From Flavobacteriaceae bacterium MAR_2009_75 (GTDB lineage Bacteria; Bacteroidota; Bacteroidia; Flavobacteriales; Flavobacteriaceae): a DNA stretch of 64,000 nucleotides. The translations under genes were made by a program, and so were the position numbers. The notes below the pieces were generated by a model, which worked only from the letters and a program-made list of their open reading frames with translations, searched no databases and had not been told where the DNA came from. This document shows positions 1 through 8,181 of the stretch, piece by piece. Position 1 is the stretch's first letter; the number at the start of each line of letters is the position of its first letter. Where the stretch lies: contig PHTZ01000001.1 of assembly GCA_002813285.1 (NCBI GenBank), positions 62,001 through 126,000 on the forward strand. Reading direction: 5' to 3'.

Positions 1-1189
1 AGGTGATAGCAACAAAGAAATCCCAATTCAAAATACCCAAATAGATAAACAGTACGATAGTAAAAAAACCGAAAAACTCCATCAGCGGAGCCAGCCATTC
101 GTAAAAGAACCAATAGGGGTAACTAAGAAGGCCCAGGCGACCATATTTTGAATTAAAGAACATGTCTTTGTGCTTGAACAGGGTCTCTAGGTTGCCCCTA
201 GCCCATCGATCACGTTGATTGACCAAAATCTTTAAATCTTCGGGTACTTCGGTCCAACATAGGGGATCTGGTATATATTCGATGGTGTAGGGCTCGCGTA
301 AATCGTGCATGTGCCGTCGCATCTTAAAAACAATTTCCATGTCCTCTCCTACCGTACCGGTATCATAGCCGCCCACTGCAAGGGCAATTTCGCGATCAAA
401 AAAGCCAAAAGCTCCTGAAATAATCAAGAGGCTGTCTATACGGCCCCAGGCCATTCGCCCCAAGATGAAAGATCGAGTATATTCCAATAACTGAAACCGA
501 GCCAACCAATTCTTAGGTAGTCTAATTTCCTCAAGTTGTCCACCTTCAATAATGCATGAATTTGCTACCCGAATTACACCTCCAACAGCAATAACCCTCT
601 TTTCTGAACGCTGATAAAATGATTTGACCACATGCAAGAGTGCGTCAGGTAACAATAGACAATCAACATCAATACACCCAACATATCGGCTTGTAGAGAG
701 TGACATGCCCGTATTAAGAGCATCTGACTTGCCCCCGTTTTCTTTATCGATTACAGTTAGCTTTGAAAAGGCCCGATGTGGTGATTTATAAACCCCTCGT
801 ATCGGTTTGTTTCTCCAATCCGGATCGATTTCAAAGTCTATTTTTACGAGGTCATAGGCATCGATCATTTTTTGTAACGTATCGTCTTTGCTTCCATCAT
901 TTACGACCATCACCTCATAATTCACATAGCGAAGTGACATGAGGGATCTTATATTTTCAACTATGGTAAGCCCCTCGTTATAGGCTGGGGCAATAATTGT
1001 AATACTTGGGGATAATGGAGACGCCATGATTTTTGACAAGTCACCAAAACTATTTTTCTTTCTGTAGTGAAGGGAGTTTCTAGTAGATAAATACCCCATA
1101 ATGGTAAATAGCGTAAACAGCACTACCGTAAACACTAAAAAAACAATGTTTATGTATTCAAGAATGATATCGAATAATGTGCTATCCAT
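1..1189 (-). CDS. membrane glycosyltransferase, family 2 (partial)
   Basis: The gene runs off the left window edge; 396 codons are visible. It is a processive-type GT2 enzyme of the PgaC/cellulose synthase kind, expected to polymerise an exopolysaccharide at the inner membrane. Visible: an N-terminal membrane segment (about residues 10-33), nucleotide-binding VVNDGS (95-100), the DVD metal site (174-176), SGAFGFFDR (258-266), GED (281-283) as catalytic base, QRDRW (325-329), then hydrophobic segments from about 357. The ATG overlaps the stop of the HEAT-repeat gene by 8 bases, so the two are translationally coupled. The substrate sugar cannot be told from sequence. The GT2 assignment is firm; the role in exopolysaccharide synthesis is inferred. 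Confidence 0.9.
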   Translation of the reverse strand, partial: MDSTLFDIILEYINIVFLVFTVVLFTLFTIMGYLSTRNSLHYRKKNSFGDLSKIMASPLSPSITIIAPAYNEGLTIVENIRSLMSLRYVNYEVMVVNDGSKDDTLQKMIDAYDLVKIDFEIDPDWRNKPIRGVYKSPHRAFSKLTVIDKENGGKSDALNTGMSLSTSRYVGCIDVDCLLLPDALLHVVKSFYQRSEKRVIAVGGVIRVANSCIIEGGQLEEIRLPKNWLARFQLLEYTRSFILGRMAWGRIDSLLIISGAFGFFDREIALAVGGYDTGTVGEDMEIVFKMRRHMHDLREPYTIEYIPDPLCWTEVPEDLKILVNQRDRWARGNLETLFKHKDMFFNSKYGRLGLLSYPYWFFYEWLAPLMEFFGFFTIVLFIYLGILNWDFFVAIT

Positions 1190-4166
1190 TCAATTTTCCG
1201 AAGATGTTTTTAGGAAAATTGTAAATCTGAAATAAGAACGAAGCACCGTCCGGTGATACTTCGGTGGCGATAACCGGTAAATTCAATACCTCTTTATCGT
1301 AAGTCTTATCTAAAACTTCAGATAGTTCAAAATCGATGTCAAATATTTCTGGGTCTAGTGAAGGTTCTATATCAACCTCATTTAAAAGTTGATGAAACTC
1401 ATCTTCAGTATACTGAACCTCAGGATTCTCTTTGGCCATCTGATCATCAAAAAGTGCTTTGGTCAATTTAGCTTCGTCTTCTTTTTTTTTATCATTTTTG
1501 GCTTCTCCATTTTCAGAAACCTTGGCTACCAACAATTTTAATGCGCTTTGAGCTTTTATTCTTATTTCGGTATCGGGGTCTTCGAGCAGACCATCTAAAA
1601 ATTGAATTTCTTTCTCATCGCCTACAATCACAATTTCTTCAAGAAGTATTAGCTTAGATTCACGGTCGATACTCTTAAACAAGTCGGCAAAAACACTAAA
1701 ACTTGGTAGGTCTAATTCTTCAATATGACTTTTACGCAATGCAATATGACCATCTCGTTGTTTAGAAAAAATTTCTATCATGTGTAGTATTCTATCTTTA
1801 ATAAATCCTTTGTTTTCTGCCTCTAGCAACTCTTCTAACAATGGAATTTCTCTATGGTCGCCCATTTCTTCTAAATCATCAAGAAGCCCCATCATGTATG
1901 CTTCATGCTCATTGTAATAGACAGGTTCGGGAATCAAGGCCTCTATTTGTTCATTTTCTGAATCTTTTAAAACTTCCTCAAATTCTACCTCAATATCTTC
2001 AATACCGTTTTGTGTTAATAACCAAGTAATCACATCGTCACCATAATCTTCTCCGTCAACATTTATAAATGCTTCTTCATCGAGTTCAAACTCTATATTT
2101 TCTCGGCTGACCGTATTTTCAGTTCTTTCAAATTCGACTTCGAAATCATTTAAAACAAAACCTTCTAATTCTTCTAAAGCATCAGATTCTATGTACTTTT
2201 CATTAGCATCTTCAATTTTACTTTCAGCATCTGTGACAATTGGTAAAAAACCTAATTCTTCAATATCACCTACTAATTTGAAATCATCAATATCGGAGGC
2301 CAATTCCTGTTTTTCTTCGCCATCTGTTACCACAGGTATGAACCCTATTGTTTCAATATCGAACAAGGGCTGTTCGTTTGTAGAATCTGCGACTTTAGGC
2401 ACCATTACTTCTTCAAATTCTACTTCTATTTTAAGAATGCCGGGATCAGGGGCTTTAAAGTCTTCCATGATATCTAGGTTTTTAGGCTGTGGATGCTTCT
2501 CCCAATTATTTAGAATTACTAACGGCAAGAACTCTAAATCTAGAGGAGGTTGAGTTTTGGTAGATGTCGAAACAGTCTCTACATCAGTGTTGGGGTCATT
2601 TTTAAACAGGCTTTCTACGGTTTCACAAGGTTTTTCAGACTCACCTTGTATACTGAGATAAGAAATGTTGGGCAAAACCTTTTCAGATAATTTCTCTGCC
2701 AAGGGTATTTCGTTAGCAACAAATGCAACCAAATTATCAAACATTGAATGGCTCTCCGAAGTACCGTCGGAACTCACATCTTCTACGGTATCTAAAATTT
2801 TATTAGCCTCTAAATCAACCTGCCCTTCTCTTACTTCAACAATACTAGCTTCATCTTTGTCATATATCTTGTTGGCTTCTTGAACAATGATATCAACGTC
2901 TTCTTCTATAAGTTTAGGCGACTCAACTACAATTTCTTTTTCTTCTAGTAAGACCTCTTGTTCATTGCTGTTATTGGTTGGGATATCTATATCAACTTCC
3001 ATTAAATTTTCAGTAGCATCACTCTCAGAAATTTCAACATTTGGTTCTGCAATTTGCATCTGTATATGAACCTCTTCCATCTTAATGCCTCTATTGTCGA
3101 TACCTTCCGTAGGCATCACAGTCTCAGGAACAATCATGTTCATAGCCGCCAGAGCTTTACTTTTTACTGCAAAATTGCCCTCACGTTGCGCTACACTATT
3201 TAAAAAATCAATATCCTTCTCCTCACCCAATTCACCGATGGCATCTAAGAGTGCTATCTTAATATCGACATTGCATTTTGCCAAAACTTGCTTTAAAACG
3301 GGCAGGGCCTCGACAACGCTGAATTCTTTGATACAACCTATGGCTTCAAGTTTAATATGATTGTTCTTGTGCTTGACAAGTTCGATCAATGAAGTGTTGG
3401 CATCGTTCTGATTATAGTATTTTATAAGACGAAGAGCGAATAAAACCACATGTTTATTGGTAGATGTTAACCAGAATTTAAACCGCGGAGGATCGAATGC
3501 TTCACGATTTCTGAGAACATCGAGAAGCTTTAATTGTTGCCATTCCGATATTTTATACCTAGTAGTATCTAAAAAATAGTTGATTCCCTCTGGCTTCAAG
3601 GTTACGGCAGCAATCTCTGCCTGCTTGCGTACAGTAGACCTTCTATCGTTAATAAACTTTATTATAAAACCATAAGCAGGTTCTACGTGCATTTGGGTCA
3701 GTTGTGAAATTCCTTTTGAAACAACTTCCCATCGCCAACTGTCTAATTTATCAAAGGGATCTTTTTCTAAGCCTAAATCTTGATATAACTTGAACAATCT
3801 TTGTTTGGTGTCTCCTGAAACATCTTTGCGCAGGTCTAACAACACCTCGGTCAGTACCTTGCGATTAAACTTATCTTTGAGGAGTTCACGAATTTGAATC
3901 TTCAAATCGATATAATTCGATTTTTCCGATTTATCTGAATTTTCATCATAGAACAGAAATTCGCTCACCATAGGCGATAATTCTTTCTTTCTTTTTTTTG
4001 TTTTGGCAGATGAAGAGGATATATTGTTTCTAAATACGAAAACAGAGACCAAGTATATCACGGCCAACCCTAAAAAAATAAAGGTCAACATCCACAATAA
4101 ATCAATGTCAATTTTTGGAGCGGTTATCAATGGGGGCGTTTGATATTTAATACTTGCTATCAGCAC
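1182..4166 (-). CDS. HEAT-repeat membrane protein with long acidic linker
   Basis: A 994-residue protein. One membrane segment (about 24-45) is followed by a basic stretch (KTKKRKK), an alpha-helical HEAT-like region (about 140-345), a very acidic low-complexity linker (about 365-745), and a second HEAT block (about 755-885). The linker repeats short motifs: IEVEFEEV twice (near 580 and 725) and GF[IL]P[VI]VTD twice (near 608 and 639). HEAT repeats usually form protein-binding scaffolds, so it may tether the receiver protein encoded just upstream to the glycosyltransferase encoded just downstream. The start is GTG, one base after the receiver gene's TAA; the next in-frame ATG (residue 26) would cut the membrane helix. 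No catalytic motif is visible. The exact function is unknown. Confidence 0.85.
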   Translation of the reverse strand: MLIASIKYQTPPLITAPKIDIDLLWMLTFIFLGLAVIYLVSVFVFRNNISSSSAKTKKRKKELSPMVSEFLFYDENSDKSEKSNYIDLKIQIRELLKDKFNRKVLTEVLLDLRKDVSGDTKQRLFKLYQDLGLEKDPFDKLDSWRWEVVSKGISQLTQMHVEPAYGFIIKFINDRRSTVRKQAEIAAVTLKPEGINYFLDTTRYKISEWQQLKLLDVLRNREAFDPPRFKFWLTSTNKHVVLFALRLIKYYNQNDANTSLIELVKHKNNHIKLEAIGCIKEFSVVEALPVLKQVLAKCNVDIKIALLDAIGELGEEKDIDFLNSVAQREGNFAVKSKALAAMNMIVPETVMPTEGIDNRGIKMEEVHIQMQIAEPNVEISESDATENLMEVDIDIPTNNSNEQEVLLEEKEIVVESPKLIEEDVDIIVQEANKIYDKDEASIVEVREGQVDLEANKILDTVEDVSSDGTSESHSMFDNLVAFVANEIPLAEKLSEKVLPNISYLSIQGESEKPCETVESLFKNDPNTDVETVSTSTKTQPPLDLEFLPLVILNNWEKHPQPKNLDIMEDFKAPDPGILKIEVEFEEVMVPKVADSTNEQPLFDIETIGFIPVVTDGEEKQELASDIDDFKLVGDIEELGFLPIVTDAESKIEDANEKYIESDALEELEGFVLNDFEVEFERTENTVSRENIEFELDEEAFINVDGEDYGDDVITWLLTQNGIEDIEVEFEEVLKDSENEQIEALIPEPVYYNEHEAYMMGLLDDLEEMGDHREIPLLEELLEAENKGFIKDRILHMIEIFSKQRDGHIALRKSHIEELDLPSFSVFADLFKSIDRESKLILLEEIVIVGDEKEIQFLDGLLEDPDTEIRIKAQSALKLLVAKVSENGEAKNDKKKEDEAKLTKALFDDQMAKENPEVQYTEDEFHQLLNEVDIEPSLDPEIFDIDFELSEVLDKTYDKEVLNLPVIATEVSPDGASFLFQIYNFPKNIFGKLNG

Positions 4167-4167
4167 A

Positions 4168-4539
4168 TTAGTTTTTGTTTAACTCTCTTCCTATCCTAAC
4201 CAATAATTCGGTAGGGTTTACCGGTTTAGAGATAAAATCATTGGCACCAAGTTCAAAGGCATTCAGTACGTTCTCTTCATTGCCCGCAGAAGAAATTATT
4301 ATAATGGGCACATTAGATTTAAGCTCCTTTCTTACGTATGATATAAGCTCTATTCCCGAGAAATAAGGCATCATAATATCGCTAACAATGATATCGGGCA
4401 TAGTTTGTGATAGAAATTCTTTAACCTGTTTACCATCGCCACTATGGGTAACTTCATACCCACCTTTATTCAACCTGAAATTGAGAAGGGCAGCCAACAA
4501 ATCATCATCTTCTGCGAGTAAAAGTTTTGCTTTGCCCAT
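4168..4539 (-). CDS. single-domain response regulator (REC only)
   Basis: A 123-residue CheY-like receiver with no output domain. The acidic pocket is D11-D13, the phospho-acceptor is D54 in SDIMMP, the switch serine lies in IIIISSAG (about 79-86) and the conserved lysine is K105 in SKPVNP. Without an effector domain it must act by protein contact, like CheY or Spo0F. It sits between an HPt-like protein (2 bases upstream) and the HEAT scaffold (1 base downstream), so phosphotransfer from the HPt protein is the obvious hypothesis. No histidine kinase is encoded in this unit within the window. Confidence 0.93.
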   Translation of the reverse strand: MGKAKLLLAEDDDLLAALLNFRLNKGGYEVTHSGDGKQVKEFLSQTMPDIIVSDIMMPYFSGIELISYVRKELKSNVPIIIISSAGNEENVLNAFELGANDFISKPVNPTELLVRIGRELNKN

Positions 4540-4541
4540 GA

Positions 4542-5300
4542 CTACAAGTCTTTTATTTTCTTTAATTTGTCGAAAGCCAATTTCAATGTTTCTTTTACTA
4601 CAGGATATTCTTGCGCAAAGCAGTCACAGAGAAATTGTAGATGTTTCGGGTCTTTATCTGTAACACAGACTTGTTCTATCTGTAAAATAATCGAATGCAG
4701 GTCATTGGTGTCTAACATGGTAAGACCTGTCTTTATCTTATGAGCTACAAAAGCTAATTCGGCATAATTCTCATTTTGAATGTTCAGCTTGGCCATGCCT
4801 ATAAATTCTAATGCATTTCTTTCATAAATGAATAACAGCTCTTCTAAAAGTTCTATTTCTCCGGCACATTCATCGTCTAACAATGATTGAAGATTCTGTA
4901 TTTGATTTTCAACTGTCGCAGTTGAATTGGTATTCTCAAATGATGTAGATGTATAAAGTTGGCTTTTCATGGCAGGTTCTATTTTTAAAGATTTGAGCAG
5001 CGTTTTATATGATTCATGGTGATCTATCACTTCATCGTAGATTTTAATATAGCTATCGGCTATAAACCAATTTTCACCTAAAGAATATTCCTTTGAATTA
5101 TGAGAACTACACTTTTTCCCTTTAACAAATTGTGGATTAATTGATTTTTCAAGCGACATTTTTTCTAGAAGATTCGCTTTGAATGAGAGAAAAGAGCCTT
5201 TTAGAAATTCCGCTTCATCAGCGTTTAATTTTTCAAATGAAAAATCCGTTAAATGTTTTTCGAAGTCCGTCAATCGACTTAGTAGGTCTTTAGGTTTCAA
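4542..5300 (-). CDS. HPt (histidine phosphotransfer) domain protein
   Basis: A 252-residue protein without signal or membrane segment. The C-terminal part (about 150-250) looks like an HPt four-helix bundle: an acidic helix, LLEELLFIYERN, then AHKIKTG with the candidate phospho-acceptor H187, matching the AHxLKG pattern of HPt domains. The N-terminal part (1-130) has no family I recognise and is helical and charged. It is the first gene of the minus-strand unit leading to the receiver, the HEAT protein and the glycosyltransferase, so it probably feeds phosphate to that receiver. The family assignment rests on one motif and the context. Confidence 0.65.
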   Translation of the reverse strand: MKPKDLLSRLTDFEKHLTDFSFEKLNADEAEFLKGSFLSFKANLLEKMSLEKSINPQFVKGKKCSSHNSKEYSLGENWFIADSYIKIYDEVIDHHESYKTLLKSLKIEPAMKSQLYTSTSFENTNSTATVENQIQNLQSLLDDECAGEIELLEELLFIYERNALEFIGMAKLNIQNENYAELAFVAHKIKTGLTMLDTNDLHSIILQIEQVCVTDKDPKHLQFLCDCFAQEYPVVKETLKLAFDKLKKIKDL

Positions 5301-5362
5301 TTTGGGATTGATTTTAAATATCAGATTTGTAATAACGAACAGGTATTTTGCCTGATTCTATT

Positions 5363-5377
5363 TTGTCATTTTGACAA
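5363..5377. promoter_or_regulatory. palindrome TTGTCA-N3-TGACAA
   Basis: A perfect 6-bp inverted repeat with a 3-base spacer, in the gap between the divergent HPt and dipeptidase genes. A further TTGTCA half-site lies at 5456-5461. It could be an operator or a short hairpin in the minus-strand leader. Function is not established. Confidence 0.3.
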
Positions 5378-5495
5378 TCTTATCGGTTTACAATTATAAA
5401 ACTCCCTATAATTCGAGGTACGGACAATTAAATGTTACCTAGGGTTCTATATATGTTGTCAAAATGCTTTATTTGTAGGTATAAACTCTTACAAC

Positions 5496-6776
5496 ATGCG
5501 TTACTTTATCTATCTTTTTTGCTTTACAACGATGTTTTCTTGTGGAGAAACCAAACAAGAAGAACAAAAACAATTTCTAGTACAAGCCCAAAAAATTCAT
5601 GAAAGTCTTCTTACGATAGATACACATAACGACATCAATATCAACAACTTTACTTCAGAAAAAAATTATACTCAACGCCTTGAGACGCAAATTAATTTGC
5701 CAAAGATGCAAGAAGGGGGTCTCGATGTAACTTGGTTAATCGTGTATACAGGGCAAGATTCATTGACAAGCAACGCCTACGATAAGGCTGAGAATAATGC
5801 GATGAGCAAGTTCAAAGCCATTCATCGATTATGTGAAGAGTTTGCGCCCGAGCAAATTGAACTTGCACTCACATCAGAAGATGTTCGACGCATTCATAAA
5901 GCCGGAAAGAAAGTAGCGATGATAGGCGTTGAGAACGCTTACCCCATGAGAGACAACCTTTCAAATTTTAAAAAATATCATGAACTGGGAGCCCGTTACG
6001 TTTCTCTAGCCCATAACGGACACAATCAATTTAGTGATTCCCATACAGGCGAAGAAGATGGCGAATGGCTGAATAATGGTTTAAGTAACTTAGGTGAAGA
6101 AGCTGTAAAAGAGATGAATAGGCTGGGTATTATGATAGATGTTTCCCATCCTTCGAAAGAGGCCATTTTGCAAATGTTGAATCTCTCAAAGACTCCGATA
6201 ATTGCTTCCCATTCATCAGCTAGAGCCCTATGTGATCATAGTAGAAACCTCGATGATGAACAACTAAAACTTATACAAAAAAATGGTGGTGTGGTGCAGA
6301 CCGTTGCCCTTAGTTCCTATTTAAATAGCAAGAAAGATTCTATACGTAGTAATTTTATGAAAACCTACCATAAAAAAATAGCTGATTCTTTAAATATACC
6401 TTGGTACGAACGCCAACAGTTTTCTTCAATGACTAATCAAGAAAAAAAGAAAGCATTCGAGAATTACAGAAAAGTAGTTAAAATAGCCAGAGAAACGGTT
6501 GCTGGCATAGCTAGTGCTCCACCCGCCGTTAACGTTTCAGATTTTATAGACCATATCGACTATATGGTCGACCTAATAGGAATCGACCATGTGGGCATCA
6601 GCTCTGATTTCGATGGCGGCGGTGGAATTGAAGGTTGGCGAGATGCCTCTGAAACCTTCAATGTAACCCTTGAACTCGTAAAAAGAGGATATACCGAAGA
6701 AGAAATCGCAAAATTATGGGGCGAAAACCTGTTAAGAGTACTCGACGAAGTTCAAGCCTTTGCCCAAGCCAATTGA
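5496..6776 (+). CDS. membrane dipeptidase (peptidase M19), lipoprotein
   Basis: A 426-residue zinc dipeptidase of the renal dipeptidase family, which cleaves dipeptides including L-D forms. A lipobox ends in Cys16 (TMFSC), so the protein is expected to be anchored in the envelope. Metal ligands and family motifs are visible: THND (H44, D46), GVENAYP (E146), DVSHPS (H218), IIASHSSARAL (H239), and the C-terminal GISSDFDGGGG with the conserved Asp. Length is normal for bacterial M19 lipoproteins. It is convergent with the thioesterase gene, only one base apart, and appears to be transcribed alone. Confidence 0.95.
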   Translation: MRYFIYLFCFTTMFSCGETKQEEQKQFLVQAQKIHESLLTIDTHNDININNFTSEKNYTQRLETQINLPKMQEGGLDVTWLIVYTGQDSLTSNAYDKAENNAMSKFKAIHRLCEEFAPEQIELALTSEDVRRIHKAGKKVAMIGVENAYPMRDNLSNFKKYHELGARYVSLAHNGHNQFSDSHTGEEDGEWLNNGLSNLGEEAVKEMNRLGIMIDVSHPSKEAILQMLNLSKTPIIASHSSARALCDHSRNLDDEQLKLIQKNGGVVQTVALSSYLNSKKDSIRSNFMKTYHKKIADSLNIPWYERQQFSSMTNQEKKKAFENYRKVVKIARETVAGIASAPPAVNVSDFIDHIDYMVDLIGIDHVGISSDFDGGGGIEGWRDASETFNVTLELVKRGYTEEEIAKLWGENLLRVLDEVQAFAQAN

Positions 6777-6777
6777 T

Positions 6778-7176
6778 TTAATCATCGGTATTTGCCAATC
6801 GGTCTCTCACAAATTCGACTTTTTTCTTGCCGTGTGGTTTAGGTTTGCCGTTATCACCCAAGTTAACCATAATAATGTTATCAACGGTTACGATAGTCTC
6901 TCTTGTCATCTTATTTCTAACCTCGCAATTGAGGTTTAATGATGATTTACCGAATTTTACCACCTCAATACCAATTTCTACAACATCGCCTTGCACTGCC
7001 GTACTCATGAAATTGATTTCTGACATATATTTGGTAACCACCTTTTTGTTCTCTAATTGTATAATACTGTACAAGGCTGCCTCTTCGTCAATCCAGGCTA
7101 GAACACGCCCACCAAATAAGGTTTCGTTGGCATTTAAATCTTCAGGTTTTACCCATTTTCTTGTATGAAATCTCAT
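6778..7176 (-). CDS. acyl-CoA thioesterase, hotdog fold
   Basis: A 132-residue single hotdog domain of the YciA/BFIT-type acyl-CoA thioesterase family, which hydrolyses acyl-CoA to free acid and CoA in the cytoplasm. Visible family features: NANETLFGGRVLAWIDEEAA, containing the helix that carries the catalytic Asp, and the strand INFMSTAVQGDVVEIG. The C-terminal tail is basic and polar. A -7 box (TAATTTTG) lies 32 bases upstream of the start. The acyl chain specificity cannot be read from sequence. Confidence 0.9.
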   Translation of the reverse strand: MRFHTRKWVKPEDLNANETLFGGRVLAWIDEEAALYSIIQLENKKVVTKYMSEINFMSTAVQGDVVEIGIEVVKFGKSSLNLNCEVRNKMTRETIVTVDNIIMVNLGDNGKPKPHGKKKVEFVRDRLANTDD

Positions 7177-7207
7177 AACTGCTTTTTTTAGGGGGATTTT
7201 TACACTG

Positions 7208-7215
7208 CAAAATTA
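7208..7215 (-). promoter_or_regulatory. -7 box TAATTTTG upstream of thioesterase gene
   Basis: A full match to the Bacteroidota -7 consensus TAnnTTTG on the minus strand, about 32 bases before the ATG at 7176. I see no clear -33 TTG element, so support comes from the single box and its position. Confidence 0.35.
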
Positions 7216-7230
7216 CTTAAGATAACGCCC

Positions 7231-8127
7231 TTAGAATAGTTTACCATTTGTTTTGTTCAACGTTTTCGGAATTTTAAGATTTGTATCCAATTTTTTATTC
7301 AACTTCTCAATAAATCGAGCTGAAATTAACGGAGATTCCAATTCTAAATTCTGATGTACAAAAAAATGAATATTTCGTAAACCTTGATTTTTCCAGTCCT
7401 CCAATCTATCGATCCATTCATCGATACGATCATAATCACTTTCGTGGTTGGCACCCACATATCGAACAAAGGCCACATTATTGGTCAATCTCATATGCAT
7501 CAAATCTCTACGACCGGCCGTATCGACCAAAACATTTGCTATATCATTCTCTTCTAGCAAATGATAGAGCTCTTGCGCTACTTTTTCATCATTGAACCAA
7601 TCGGTATGCCGAAACTCCATGGCAAGCGAAAACTCTTTCGGCCAATACTCAACAAACTTTACTACTCTATCCCAATTTTTGGGTCCAAAGTTGTTGTGCA
7701 TCTGTAGAAAAATTGTCCCCAACTTGTCTTTTAAGTTCGATGTAACATCTAAATAGCTATCAATTATAGGGTATATCGCATCATTCAAACGCCGCAAATG
7801 ACTAATATCATTGGCTACCTTTGGGAAAAATTTGAAATTGTCAGGGGTTTTATCATACCATTTCTCGTACTGCTCTGCGGGGAATATGCGATAAAATGTA
7901 GCATTTAGCTCAATTGAATTAAACTGGCTCGAATAATAGACTAGTTCATCTTTCGTACCTCTTGGGTAGAAATTCTTCAGGTCTTGACGATTCCATTTAG
8001 CACAACCTACATATACATTTAATGGAGCCTTTTTATCACTCTTCGCTAATACTACCGAAGTATCAGGGTGATCTTTGGGAATTGTAAAATCAATATTTTC
8101 CGGGTTATCTACCTTTCCGAATTTCAT
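7231..8127 (-). CDS. DUF72 family protein (YecE-like)
   Basis: A 298-residue protein of the DUF72/YecE family, a TIM-barrel-like fold of unknown biochemical role. Visible family signatures: VYVGCAKWNRQDLKNFYP near residue 40, YSSQFNSIELNATFYR, the block FKFFPKVANDISH, and near the middle FSLAMEFRHTDWF. There is no signal peptide. It is followed downstream by the thioesterase gene with a 54-base gap and preceded by the aldehyde dehydrogenase gene with a similar gap, so it may share a transcript with the latter. Confidence 0.9.
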   Translation of the reverse strand: MKFGKVDNPENIDFTIPKDHPDTSVVLAKSDKKAPLNVYVGCAKWNRQDLKNFYPRGTKDELVYYSSQFNSIELNATFYRIFPAEQYEKWYDKTPDNFKFFPKVANDISHLRRLNDAIYPIIDSYLDVTSNLKDKLGTIFLQMHNNFGPKNWDRVVKFVEYWPKEFSLAMEFRHTDWFNDEKVAQELYHLLEENDIANVLVDTAGRRDLMHMRLTNNVAFVRYVGANHESDYDRIDEWIDRLEDWKNQGLRNIHFFVHQNLELESPLISARFIEKLNKKLDTNLKIPKTLNKTNGKLF

Positions 8128-8181
8128 GAATTCTATTTTAAATTTTGAGGAAGTTTAGCTTTAAAAATAGCACTCTTTGAT

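Noticed and set aside
1841-3360. Several plus-strand open frames inside the HEAT protein gene
   Set aside because: They are low-complexity Ser-rich shadows of the acidic minus-strand coding sequence, with no start signals or families.
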